DNA of 64,000 bases from Chrysomallon squamiferum (Eukaryota > Mollusca > Gastropoda > Neomphalida > Peltospiridae): positions 41,838,652 through 41,902,651 of the forward strand of contig CM022665.1 in assembly GCA_012295275.1 (NCBI GenBank), in the 5' to 3' direction. The notes beneath the pieces are model-generated. The model made no database searches. It saw nothing but the letters and a program-made list of their open reading frames with translations, and was not told the origin of the DNA. Positions 29,018 to 41,289 of this stretch are shown in pieces. Position 1 is the stretch's first letter. Every line of letters starts with the position of its first letter. The position numbers were made by a program, and so were the translations under genes.

Positions 29018-29200
29018 AATCTTGTAGAGATGGCCTGAAGCCGGGAGATAACAATGTTTTTGTTGGTTTTGGAGCTGAAGGACACGTTGAACGTATTAAG
29101 TACATCACGGATGAAGCTGCAGGAACAGGATTACTGAAATTACTCGATTTAGGAGAGATAAATGCAAGGCAAAAGAGAGCAAGAAACTCAAGCGATTGAA
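29018..29200 (+). pseudogene. Protein-like frame, possibly a decayed gene or retrocopy (doubtful)
   Basis: Frame reads DGLKPGDNNVFVGFGAEGHV, ERIKYITDEAAGTGLLKLLD, LGEINARQKRARNSSD, then TGA next to a poly-A run. In another frame after the A-run a lysine-rich stretch (REKEKKVK) continues. Composition looks coding, and a shift in the A-run would join basic segments. No start codon and no recognised family. Confidence 0.22.
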
Positions 29201-29639
29201 AAAAAAAAAAAAAAAAAAGAGAAAAGGAAAAAAAAGTCAAATGATGCTGAAGGAGCCTAACTAGCGCCATTTCGACGCTTAATCTTTCTTCAGCTGTCAT
29301 CGTTTTGAAAACATTTGGCAATTCAAATAATCAAGCCATTCCATAAGAATAAATATTAAAAAAAAGAATTATATTCTGTTTTGAAAATAAAATTTTTAAT
29401 TAAAACTATACTCATTCTTTAAATAGTTTCAAGCGAACATTTGCTGAAAAATCAATAATCTACATTTCACTGAATTAATTTCTGTGTAAAATATGCTCAT
29501 AATTTAGCTAGAAAGTGAGACAGTCAGATATACGTGCGAGTGTGTGAATATGATAGGTATGTCTATAATTATGTCTATATTTATGTATGTATGTATGTGT
29601 GTGTGTGTGTGTGTGTGTGTTTGTATGTATATATGTATG

Positions 29640-29673
<34 letters not shown>

Positions 29674-29710
29674 TGCATGCATGCACGTATGTGTGTGTGT
29701 GCGTTTGTGT

Positions 29711-29926
29711 GTGTGTGTGTGCAAAAAATAATTTTGTGAAGCTTCAGGAATACTCTCAGTGATAGAATGGGCAGAAACAGTATCATACGTTGTGTCTGTG
29801 TGTGTGTGTGTGTGTCTGTGTGTCTGTGTGTGAGCGTGCGTGTGTGTGGGTGTGTAAAAAAATAATTCTGGAAAGCTTCAGGAATATTTTCAGTGACAGA
29901 ATGGGCAGAAACAGTATCATTCGTCA
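29711..29926. repeat. 134-bp tandem duplication carrying a (TG)n tract
   Basis: GCTTCAGGAATA starts at 29741 and 29875, each followed by CAGTGA(T/C)AGAATGGGCAG and AAACAGTATCAT. Each copy is preceded by a TG run and an A run. Confidence 0.82.
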
Positions 29927-30138
29927 TCTTAAACTGCTACACGAATTTTTTTTTTAAACGTTCTGCTCACGGAAAGATTCGTGGGATCCCATCATTATTT
30001 TCCAAAACGTGTATGTTTACATGAAATATTATTAGCCAGAACGAAAATACAGTCACATTAAAGTATCGGGTTGAAGTAGTAATACAGTCCCTGTCTGTCA
30101 CAATTAATGTTATAAAACACAGATACATTTGTCACTGA

Positions 30139-30179
<41 letters not shown>

Positions 30180-30237
30180 ACTGAGGGACGGATCCAGGAA
30201 ATGGAACGCCATTGTGGTAGGATGTAATTTTCCAAAA

Positions 30238-30270
30238 TGAATAATAATAATAGTAATAATAATAATAATT

Positions 30271-30339
<69 letters not shown>

Positions 30340-30450
30340 CAACGTTGATGTTGATGATGATGATAATTATAATAATAATAATGATGATGATGCTAATGTA
30401 ACGATGATGTTAATGATGGTGATGATGATGATAATAATGATAACGACGAC
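30238..30450. repeat. (AAT)n and (GAT)n trinucleotide tract
   Basis: AAT units to 30338, then ATG/GAT-rich trinucleotide sequence to about 30450. Confidence 0.94.
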
Positions 30451-30754
30451 GATGATAGCAGTAATACCTGGGACAGCATACGTATTAAAATAATTTCTGT
30501 TTTAACTGTAAAAGAATAAGGAGAACAAAAAATAATACACATCAACGTTGACTAACCTCTATTTCGTGTGACAAAAAATAGTAGATCGTACAGTTTGTGA
30601 TTAGAAAATACTGCAGGTGTTTGTAAAATTGATTTGTCTTTGTCAGTAGAGATGTAGCAACTGCAGCCAGAAATCAAACAATTGCTTGAACATAATAAAT
30701 GGAATTTCTGATCACAAAAACAAAAAAAAATAAATACAAAAATATATAAATAAA

Positions 30755-30809
<55 letters not shown>

Positions 30810-31019
30810 GAAAAAAGGATTAATAATAATATGAAGAAATTATAATAATAATAATGAAAACGACGTCGACAACCCCAGAACAACAACAATAATAATTGAC
30901 AACGACGACAACAACACCACCACCACCAACAATAATAATAAAACAGAGAATATGATTTTTGGAATAAAGTAAATAGGGTTTGTGTATAAGAAAAAAGAAA
31001 ATCAACATTTAGGAAAATG

Positions 31020-31382
31020 GAACAAAAGAATTAGGAATTTCCCCAAAAAAAAAAAATGAAAACCAAAAAAAACAAAACAAGTAGGACGATAAATGTCTAA
31101 GAACAAAACGAAGTGGAATTTCTGCGTTAGGACGAAATAAGTGGAATTTCTTCATCAAAACGAAATAAGTTTGATTTCTTCGTTACAAATAAATAAATAA
31201 AATAAAAAAGAGGGACTTTTTGCATAAGAATAAAACAAGTTGGATTTCCGCATTAGAACGAAGTAGGATTTGAGCATTAGAAAGAAGTAAGTAGGATTTC
31301 CCTATTAGAAAGAAATAAGCAGGATTACAGTATTAGAATAAAATGTATTCGATTTCCGTATTAGAACAAAATAAGTAGGATT
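31020..31382. repeat. Degenerate ~28-bp tandem repeat
   Basis: Repeated word close to GATTTCCGTATTAGAACGAA followed by ATAAGTAG: seen for example near 31118, 31141, 31170, 31245, 31295, 31320 and 31350, with substitutions and insertions. It ends against a (TA)n tract at 31383. Old minisatellite. Confidence 0.75.
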
Positions 31383-31451
31383 ATATATATATATATATAT
31401 ATATATATGATTTATTAAAACCTATGTTTTGTTATTTCCACAATAGGAGTG

Positions 31452-31493
<42 letters not shown>

Positions 31494-32127
31494 TGAGAGA
31501 GAAAAAAATAAGATTACCATTAGTTAGAATCAAAGATTCAAGGGTTTACGGTAGTTTGTGGTCTGGCCCATACATAACAGTCCTTCTAAGCAACGAAAAT
31601 AAGCAGATGCGGGAATATGGGGTTTGACCATATTGCCATGTAAGTACTTTTGATAACGGAATAAAGCAGAATTGAAGACTGATGGAGCGAGTCTCGATAA
31701 CTCACTTGTTATATTTGATAGAGAGGGTCTGGATAAACAATCAATCAACGACAAAATAAATCACGTGGGATTTGAAATGTGCATATTATCGATTTTTGTC
31801 AACGTTCGTTATATAACGATATAAAATACATGATTATTGTGCATCAGGCAGGCAAGATAATTATAAATAAGATAATACGTAACAGTGGTTGTTATTAAGA
31901 TATATTTGCTGTCGAAACAGTTTTACATTTGTTCAGCAGTCACTTGGGAAATCTGATAAAACAGAATGTTTAGGTTTAATGAATGGCAAAGAGGAACAGA
32001 AGAGAGTTAAATAAGAATAGCTACACCAAACAAACAACAAAATATATTTACGTACATAAATACGAGACCGACTGTCAGACAAATATTAAAAAGAAAAATG
32101 GTCTGAACGGTACGGTTGGTGATCTTT

Positions 32128-32128
32128 T

Positions 32129-32187
<59 letters not shown>

Positions 32188-32512
32188 AAGAAGAAGAAGA
32201 AGAAGAAGAAGAAGAAGAAGAAGAACAACAACAACAACAACAAGGAAAAGAATAATGACAATGATGATAATGATAATACTGACGACGATGATGATGATAA
32301 TGATAAAAATAATAATAGTATAATAATAATAATAAGAAGAAGAAGAAGAAGAACAACAACAACAACATCAACAAGGAAAAGAATAATGCCTATGATGATA
32401 TTGATAATAATGAAGTCGATGATGATAACGATGATAATGAAAATACTGACGACGACGATGATGATGATGATAAAAATTAATAATAATAATACGACGAAGA
32501 ATAAGAATACCT
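32128..32512. repeat. (AAT)n(AAG)n(AAC)n(GAT)n compound trinucleotide tract
   Basis: AAT to 32157, AAG to 32223, AAC to 32242, then mixed AAT/GAT; a second AAT-AAG-AAC block with the same order starts near 32310. Confidence 0.94.
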
Positions 32513-33129
32513 CTAGTTATATATAAAAAATAAGGCATGACTGAAATGGGAGAAATAACTCAAAGTTTAAGAGGATTTATTATGCATCTGTTCATTTCCA
32601 GAAGCCATAATTCTTACTGCTGATCTACCATCCATTGCTTAAAGCAAAAACAAACACTTAAACTTGACAAATAATATTAAGTTATTGATTTTTTTTTTTT
32701 TTTTTTCTCTCGATAATTAAGCTTAAATAAAACTAAATAACAAGACTCAGGCGATGTAATTACGATTTTATATAACTTCATGTTTTGTGTCTAGTTATTA
32801 ATTCTTTCTTACTGCCATAGGAAAGACTGCTAGGAAACAGTTGTAAGAGTTCGTGACAGCTAACGCCAAGAAAGTGAAAAACTATTTGCGGTTAGCAGAG
32901 ACTGGTTATTTTAAACTTTCTTCCTCGAGGACTTTGACCTACTTTGCTACAACTGGGTCAAGGTCAGGAGATGATAGTCTGCCAAAAAACGATCGATTCC
33001 ATAACGGTAACTACTGTAAATAACTTCGCTTGGATATGCAGTACTGAAGAATGCAGTGTTTTTTTTTTTTTTTTTTTTTTTTTAATGATCTGTTTTTTTT
33101 TCTTTCATTCACGCTTCCTTCTGGACATC

Positions 33130-33441
33130 TTTCCTTCCTTATTTATTTATTTAAACTTTTAAAATATTATCTTTCATATAAATAAAATAAAATAAAATAA
33201 ATAAATGAACAGCAACAACATCAAAAAAAAAAAAAAAATTATTATTATTTATTCAAACTTTTAAAATATTATCTTTCATATAAAGAAATAAATAAATGAA
33301 CAGCAACAAAAAATAATAATAATACAAATGATAATAATAATAATAATAATAATAATAATTTATTTATTTAAACTTTTAAAATATTCTTTCATATAAATAA
33401 ATAAATAACAAAAAAAAAAAAATAATAATACAAATAACAAA

Positions 33442-33480
<39 letters not shown>
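33130..33480. repeat. Three tandem copies of a ~102-115-bp AT-rich unit
   Basis: AAACTTTTAAAATATT starts at 33153, 33255 and 33370, each followed by CTTTCATATAAA, A-rich runs and AAT trinucleotides. The third copy leads into a longer (AAT)n tract. Confidence 0.78.
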
Positions 33481-33485
<5 letters not shown>

Positions 33486-33784
33486 CAAGTCTAAGCATAT
33501 CGAAACAAACGAAGCATTTAAATCGCGTTGAACAACTGACTTCGAGGCTGTTGTCAGTTTTGCCGACTGCACGCCACACAGCGTCACGTGCTGAACGTGA
33601 TTCATCAAGAAGAAGAAAATTAAATCATTGCTCGCCGATCAGAATTATACCGTGGCGTGGAATTGAAAGCAGCGTTCCTTTATTTGCAGTCAGAACGTGT
33701 TTGTTCTTCCAACTCGATGACACGAAGAAGTCACATTTAGAGGTCTTGAGATTCCGTGATTTAATATTTGTTTAATGCGTTAGT

Positions 33785-33831
<47 letters not shown>

Positions 33832-34077
33832 CAGAGATATACAGATACTGAAGGAGAGAGAGAGAGGATCAGAAAGGAAGAATGAAAGGAAATATTACTG
33901 AGAGAGTATGGAAGGAAAGTTTGAAGCAGAAACTATACGAGTGAACAAATGAGCAAGTGAGATAAATAATGTGAGGACTAGTATTGATCAAAATTCATTA
34001 GTGCTGCTACTGTTATTGTTAGTATACTGAACAATCTGTAAATTATATATCAATGAAAGGTGATGCGTTATTATTAA

Positions 34078-34108
<31 letters not shown>

Positions 34109-36666
34109 TATAATTATTATTATAATATAAACAAACAGATGACAGATATGTAAATGGATTATTAATAACTGGATCGATCACGTATTACAATGCAGATTAG
34201 GGATCAAAGAGATCAAACGAGTTATCCCTGTATTACTGATGAGCGGGTCACCCCCGTACAGCGAAGTTGGCGAGCGAGTGGAATCACACGTGTTAAAGGT
34301 TTAACAGCCTATAACTACTGAATGTCGACGTCAGCCTAGCATTGGATTGTCACAGAGCTTGATAACAAGATCAAATCCTCTTCGGCTGAGGCTGCATCAA
34401 AGTTGACACACTTATTATTCCCATTTCTCATCTTAGTGGTTTTTCAGCCTAAAGGCTTATTAATGTTTCGCGGCGAAATACATCATTAACATTGACCAAG
34501 CGCTGGTAAATGACCCACGACTGCGACGACATCGATCTTCTTGTATCATCAACGCAGTCGGCGGCTGTCAAATTTTTTTTTTTTTTTTTTACTGTGTTTT
34601 TCGTCTTATGTTATTTGTGTGATCCTTAACGGACAATAAAAGGGGGGAAAATACTAAAGAAGAACACATTTAAAGAAATGGAAAAAACTAAAATAAAAAA
34701 ACTAAAAAGATCGCGCTTTGGGAAGCCAGTTGATGAAGTCTTTGAGAGAAGATGTTAAATCGGGTTTATGTTCCGAAGGAAAATTAAAACGAATCGTGTC
34801 GGAAAGAAGAGAATGAACCGGAAATACGTAATAAAGATTTGTTAACGACAGTCTTCATTAGACGCCCACGGTAATGGCACACCACGGAAATACGTACATA
34901 ATTATAAGACGGATTCGTTTGTTCTTCGAGATTTTCCAGAATGAATGGATAATAGATGAAAAGACGGGGGAAAAAAATGTTATTGAAAAATGAAGAAAAA
35001 AAAAATACGAAGAATGAATGTTTTAGTTTTTAAAAGAACTTTTGAACCTTTAATGAACAGAAATAATTCTGCTATTATTAATTTCATCCTTTTTTTTTTT
35101 TTTCTCCCTATTAATTATGTATTAATTTGTTCTTCGTCATCTTTATCATTATCATCATTATATTAAACGTATCTACTTCTGCTCTTTCTATGAAACGAAA
35201 TTGTCGTTAGGATTTTCAATTATAAGATGCCAATTCTACTTTTAAAAAAAATAATAATAATAAAAATAAAATAATAATAAAATAAAATAAAAACTAAAGA
35301 AAAAAAAAGAAATCATTATTACTGTTATTTATTCCTTCTTCCAATTTCCGTTTCCGTGGGCGGTATCACGCAACAACCCAATGAAATTACAAACTGAACG
35401 AGGAAATGAACTGATATCTCATCCTTTTAGTTTTATTGCTGTTTCTATTAAACCTGCAAACGATGATTTTTTGACAAATTATGGATAAGCGTCAATTGAA
35501 CTGGATATTAATAAAATATTAACAATAAAGCAGTTCTTTTTCGTCACTGTTGAAAACGAGAATGCAGCAGAAACCGGAATAAAAGCCAATTTTAAAGGCC
35601 ACGCTACGACTTTAGTTATTCTCTTGACATTTAAACAGTGAAACGCACTGTCCGCAATGAAGAGATTATTGTTTAACTGTTCGACTGAGAGCAATATCTA
35701 CAGACCGACAAGAATGCAATATTGCGGAATAGACTGTCCTGAATAAATAAAAAAAAAAAAACTAAAGAGAGATAAACAGAACGGAGAATGAGGAGAAATG
35801 AAAGAAGAAGAAGTACAGAAGAAAACGGAGAAACAAGAAGAAACAAAGAATGAAGAAAGAAAAAAAAAGCTGAAAAGAAGATGATAATAATGATGAAAAT
35901 ACTAAAGAAAATAAAGAAAAGGATGAGGCTGTTTTATTCAAAATCCTATATTATTTCACCCAATAGCAAACAAATCATCATACACCTCCACAGTGTGCCC
36001 ACTGAATCAGTCTCTGTCCCAGGGCGTTGCCCATAATCTATGAAAAGCCGTGGCATCTACGTTATGTCTATGAGAAGGTGCACTTCACATATCCCTTGTT
36101 GCTAATTTATTTTGCGAGTAGAGGAATAATGGGATTTCTCTCTCATACTTTTATTGTCATAGAAAACCCACGTGTAATGGTCGTTAATATTAAACTGCCT
36201 TGAAGAATCACTGAATACTTATTTATTGATCAGTCGATAGTGCGCCACACCTAGCATTAACGCAATATATTGAAATCATCGCCAATAAATTTTGTTAAAA
36301 CTTGTATTAATTCTGATACGAGCAAAAATTCAGAGCTGGCATCTTATGCACCACTAGATTTATGATGCGGATAATAAAATTATTGCAATAATGGCAAGAC
36401 AAAAATTAATTGTGAAACCAAAATGTGCTTTTTTTTTTTTTCATTGCGAGTTTTATTGTGAATATCCTAACAGGAATATAGATACGTTTTACAGATCTAA
36501 TGACGCGTAAGAGAATATAAGAATACATACATGTGTTACACTGTGTCTTTTTATTTAATTTATTGATGTATGTAGTAATACAAAGCTACAGATATTATGA
36601 AATGTAGGGCACACAATAATATATATATATATATGTTTGTCAAATGTAATTTGGCTGTAGTTTTTA

Positions 36667-36698
<32 letters not shown>

Positions 36699-36918
36699 AT
36701 TTTTTTTATAGTAAATGGAACATGCTTGTTAGAGTAAGATAAAATGTCATCTCTTTGTCTCCCATACTTTGTCAGATATCATAAAATAATTATTAATCAT
36801 TACTTGTCTTGTGATGCAAGACGTGATATAAATTTGGATGTCACGACAGACTTCATTATAAATAATACATCAAAATTATGTCACATAAAAAGAACACACT
36901 GGACGTCTGAACTAATGA

Positions 36919-37266
36919 ATGAATGACAATTTGGCTAGCAAGCTTCAAATGCCTTTAACAATATCGGGTATTACTAAAAAATATATTTTTTATTTAATCA
37001 TGATACGAAATAGGAAATCTGCTATTCTCATCCAAAGATACTTCTGTTCAGTTAGCAACAAGGGAACTTTTATACGCACCTTTCCAGCAGAGCGCAAGCC
37101 ACAAACTCTAAAAACATCTGCTTCTTTGGAAAATATTCTAAAAGGCAGAATTCTCTTTAACCAAGCAGCTACAGTCTGCACAAACAACAATCAAGATAGT
37201 AAGTACAATTCCGTAACCTGCTTCAACCGCTTGTTATCATCATTAAATCAAAATATCACTTTATAA
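36919..37266 (+). CDS. Unrecognised open frame, 115 codons (doubtful)
   Basis: The longest frame in the left 49 kb that is not low-complexity: MNDNLASKLQMPLTISGITK..., with a basic middle (IRTFPAERKPQTLKTSASLE). A strong donor-like GTAAGT lies inside it at 37199. It lies between a T-rich tract and a (CT)n array. No family recognised. Confidence 0.2.
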   Translation: MNDNLASKLQMPLTISGITKKYIFYLIMIRNRKSAILIQRYFCSVSNKGTFIRTFPAERKPQTLKTSASLENILKGRILFNQAATVCTNNNQDSKYNSVTCFNRLLSSLNQNITL

Positions 37267-37493
37267 ATAATTAGCAGCAAATTGCCATCATATTCAGTTT
37301 CAACGGTTCGATTTTGTCATTATTTTCAGCTCAAAAACAAAATAACAGCTGCCGTAAAATTTTTCATATGACATTAGTTCGTTTCTCTGTATAATTATTT
37401 CCTTTATTTCATTAACTCTCGCTCTGTCAATTCATTTGTCTGTCTGTCTCTTTCACTATCTATATCTAGTCTCCATTTCGTTTCTTATCTCCA

Positions 37494-37498
<5 letters not shown>

Positions 37499-37579
<81 letters not shown>

Positions 37580-37655
37580 TCTCTCTCTCTCTCTCCCTCC
37601 CTCTCTCTCTCCCTCCCTCCCTCTCTCCCTCTCTCCCTCTCTCCCTCTCCCGTTT
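37499..37655. repeat. (CT)n microsatellite
   Basis: Pure CT to about 37572, then CT interrupted by CCC every 8 to 16 bases. Confidence 0.97.
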
Positions 37656-38139
37656 TTTCGCTATGTATTTCTTTCATTCTCTTTTTCTTTCTTTCGTTCT
37701 GTCTCGCATTATCTCTTTCGTCCCCCTCTCTTTCTCTTTCTCTTTCTCAATATTTGTCAGTATTTCATGATTACATCATTGCACTTAAAATTTCCAGTAT
37801 GACTAGAATTCTTTTTATCTTCTTTTTTCATTTTAAAAAAGCAACTGTTATTTACACAAAGAGCAAAACGATCGATATTTCAGCACGCAAACGTTTCATA
37901 ATAAATTACGAATTTCCTACAATTATCAGCCGACATTGCTATACAGTTTATTAATCAAAGTGTCATACATACAATTAGATCAATACAAACTAACAATTTC
38001 TGTTGCCAGCAGAGTTGCTTAGTAATTAAATATTTTTTTTTTTTTTTTTTGTGTGTGTTTTTGTGTGTGTGTGTGTGTGTGTGTAAACTTGTTCAGAATT
38101 TGAATTTATTTTCTTTTAAGTATATTTGTATTATACCAG

Positions 38140-38560
38140 CATTACTAAAACTGTTACTGCTACTACTGCTGCGGCTAGCACTTCTACTGCTACTGCTATT
38201 ACAACTACTACTTCTGCAACTGTTGCTTCTGTTACTACGGCTGCTACTACTACTCCTATTCCTATAGCTAGTATTACTAAAATTTACTTCTAGTATACCA
38301 TCCAGTCAGTACTACTACTACATTTTCTACATTCTACTACTTCTGTGACTACTACCAATACAACAACAGCAACAGCAGTTACTACCACCTCTTCTACAAC
38401 AACTACATTATTATAATAATAATAATAATAATTATTATTATTGTTATTATCATTATCATTATTATAGTTGTCATCACCATTATCATTACTACTCCTACTA
38501 CTATTACTACCACTACCACAATTACTAGTTCCACTAAGGAAAGGACCTCATTACAAATTC
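38140..38560. repeat. CTA/CTG trinucleotide-rich tract
   Basis: Imperfect ACTACTGCT words interrupted by unique bases; ends in a mixed TTA/CTA tract. Confidence 0.85.
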
Positions 38561-38689
38561 AAAATATCCACTAAAAACGTAGTTATTTTCCATATATTCG
38601 CTTATTCTAATCTCTTACATGAAACATCATTTCTTAACGACAATTTAACACGAGGTTAAAGAAAAATAATACTTAATGATACATTAAGG

Positions 38690-38765
38690 TGCACGCTATA
38701 GCTCAATGAAAGCGTGCTTGCCGGATAAGAAATGAGTTACACGATAAATCGTCTATGGTTATATT
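38690..38765 (+). mobile_element. Possible tRNA-like SINE head
   Basis: TATAGCTCAATGAAAGCGTG followed by CTTGCCGGATAAG resembles an A box with D-arm and anticodon region; no convincing B box follows. Confidence 0.3.
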
Positions 38766-38957
38766 TACATTTTTGCTATATAAATGGAATAATAATTCGG
38801 TAAAAGTATATGAATGTATGTATTATGTCTGTATGTGTATGTATTTATATAATTAATACACACACATATAGATATGTACGCAAATGTGTATTTTAGGTCT
38901 TAATATATACTCTGTCTTATGTACGTAGATTCTGCACTTCGATAGGTCAAAGTCCTG

Positions 38958-39073
38958 TCATGACGTCACAAAGTTCGACAGATGCCGCTGACGAGACTCG
39001 AGCGCATGGCGCACATTCTCCCGCACTCCGAAGGCGAACGACGATAGCCCTCGGTTATCTAGACATCCCTGCA

Positions 39074-39075
<2 letters not shown>
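38958..39075 (-). mobile_element. tRNA-derived SINE-like element, family shared with 22979-23077
   Basis: Minus strand: ATAACCGAGGGCTATCGTCG (head), GCTCGAGTCTCGTCAGCGGC (B-box region) and a short body ending near TGACGTCATGACAGG. It shares a 21-base identical block with 22979-23077. A (TG)n array begins directly on its head side at about 39076. Confidence 0.55.
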
Positions 39076-39162
<87 letters not shown>

Positions 39163-39400
39163 ATATATGCATTTATGAATGTATGCATGCACGTATGTAT
39201 GTATGTATATATGTATGTATGCAGGTATGTATATATGTATGTATGCAGGTATGTATATATGTATACATGTATGTATATATGTATGCACGTATAGATGTAT
39301 GTATGTGTGTATGTATGTATATAAGTATGTATGTATGTATACATGTATGTATGTATGTATGTATGTATGTAGGTAGGTAGATAGGTAGGTAGGTATGTGT
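39076..39400. repeat. (TG)n followed by (TATG)n
   Basis: About 83 bp of pure TG, then about 235 bp of TATG words, with a GCAGGTATGTATATATGTAT unit repeated at about 39221 and 39245. Confidence 0.96.
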
Positions 39401-39984
39401 ATATATGAGTTATTTGTTGACAGGTTCTCCTGACATTACAGGTTTTCTTGGAGTAGAGATCGATCTACTAACAGCTGTTCTGCAGTAATGTAACAATTAT
39501 AGCTAACCGTTTAGCGAACCGTAAAATCAATCAACAAAAATATTACATTAAGTATGTTTAGGAAAAATGTCACGTGAAAGAAATTTGAAACGATTATAGA
39601 AGATATAAATAATGATAATATAGCGAAAAAGCTGGATTATAAAATAACGAAATAAACCAACCAACCAACACACCAACAAAAGAATACGTAATTGAACGAA
39701 CGAACGAACGAACGAACAAATAAATTATTAAATGAATGAATAAAAGTAATTTAGATTTAAATGATTTAAAAATGATATAAATTACATTTTAAACTATAAA
39801 TAAATAAATAAATATTAAATTTAAAAATCTACGATTTTAGACAATAGAAGAAATGTCTCACACCGTATATATAAGCATCACTTTCGAGTTAAGCTAATGT
39901 TAGTATTTCGTACGCTTGAAGACCAGTTACAAATGAAAATCTCTTTCACCTTCCTGATTAATTTTAATGAAGAGCGGAGAAAAA

Positions 39985-40094
39985 AAACAAACAGGAAAAA
40001 AACAAACAAAAAAAACACGTTATTGGGATTTGATCCCAATACATATCGTTTTTTAAGTACTGCATAGACTTAACCACTGCGACAGTTTAGCCAT
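39985..40094 (-). mobile_element. tRNA-derived SINE-like element with T/A-rich tail
   Basis: Minus strand: GTCGCAGTGGTTAAGTCTAT is a good A box and GGGATCAAATCCCAAT a good B box, with a self-complementary T-arm-like stem. Acceptor-stem ends do not pair, so it is not a working tRNA. A TTTGTTTGTTTTTT tail follows it. Confidence 0.6.
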
Positions 40095-40394
40095 AAAATA
40101 ACTTTCGCTGTTTATTTAGCCTGCAACATCCTAAACTGCAACAAAGTCATCTACTGGGAAAATACTTAATTTCTACCGCAGTCTTAAGTACAGCGTCGAT
40201 TTCAAGCACTGAGAAGGTTTTAACTACTGGTAAGCTATGAATCAGGAAAAATAAATGCTCACGGATTCGAATCAACAATACGCTGATTTCCAACTAGGTC
40301 AAATTTAAGAACTGTGGTGACCAGAATATCAAAGTCACGGTCAACAAGCTGCTACAAGAAGATTAAATCGCTTGAGTGGTTACTTTATGAGGTA

Positions 40395-41289
40395 CAGTAT
40401 TCCCTCGCTATTCGCGGGGGTTACGTTCTTTACCCCCCCGCGAATTGCGAAAAACCGCGAATATTGGATGCAGTTTTAAAACGTCTATTATGAGATTATA
40501 TACGGTACTAAATGCTTCCCAAACACTTTCTAAAGACACTCTTACTCATTAATACAGTAATAATGTAGTAATATTGCATGCAGTTATGTATTTCACTAAT
40601 GTAGTAATGATAATGTAAACACATTTTAATTTTGTACTGAAACAATATTTTAATCAGAAAGAAACGTAAGTACAGGAGGACAGTAACACCGCATAGCATA
40701 GTTACCCATACTGTATTACTGTACCGTAAAGTCATTTTCTAAGCGTACAACATATGTATTAGAATTGACAGAAAGTGGAACAAATTTAAAGGCAAACAGA
40801 CAGATAAATACAGTATGCACAGTTCAGGTAATAATAAATAATACAATTCAGTAATAATATGCAATTAAAAACATTATTAATACACGGTCACAAAAAATAT
40901 GCACTGTACATACAGTGTATGCATTTATAAAAAAATACGTACTGTATTGCAATAATAATTGAAAAAAGTTGATATTGTTTGTGCTGTCACCAATAATGAA
41001 TGATAATAAAATGATGATGAAATTTGCAGTGCCATACGATGATGATGATAACACTATGTACAGTATGGCACAGCTTAGCTGCTGCTTTACAGCACTTTAG
41101 GTAATTATTCCTACTCTTCAGGCACTTAAGTCTCTATGACCTACAAAAACCCGGTTTACCGAGCATTTGTTTTTATGACGTTATGACGCTAGCCTGGTAT
41201 ACCAGCATACGATGCGATAGGGTTAAGAGCCTAACCCGCGAATATGCGGGGCCGCGAATGGGGAACCGCGAACAGGTGAGGGTATACTG
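40395..41289. mobile_element. Non-autonomous Tigger/pogo-like DNA transposon (MITE), 895 bp
   Basis: The left end CAGTATTCCCTCGCTATTCG and the reverse complement of the right end, CAGTATACCCTCACCTGTTC, are imperfect terminal inverted repeats, each followed by CGCGAA/CGCGG-rich sequence. Both ends are flanked by TA (40393-40394 and 41290-41291), the target-site duplication of Tc1/mariner/pogo elements. The ends resemble Tigger-type termini. The interior has no transposase frame. Confidence 0.85.

Noticed and set aside
39985-40094. Functional tRNA gene
   Set aside because: A and B boxes are present but the acceptor-stem ends do not pair and the anticodon arm is poor; a SINE is the better reading.
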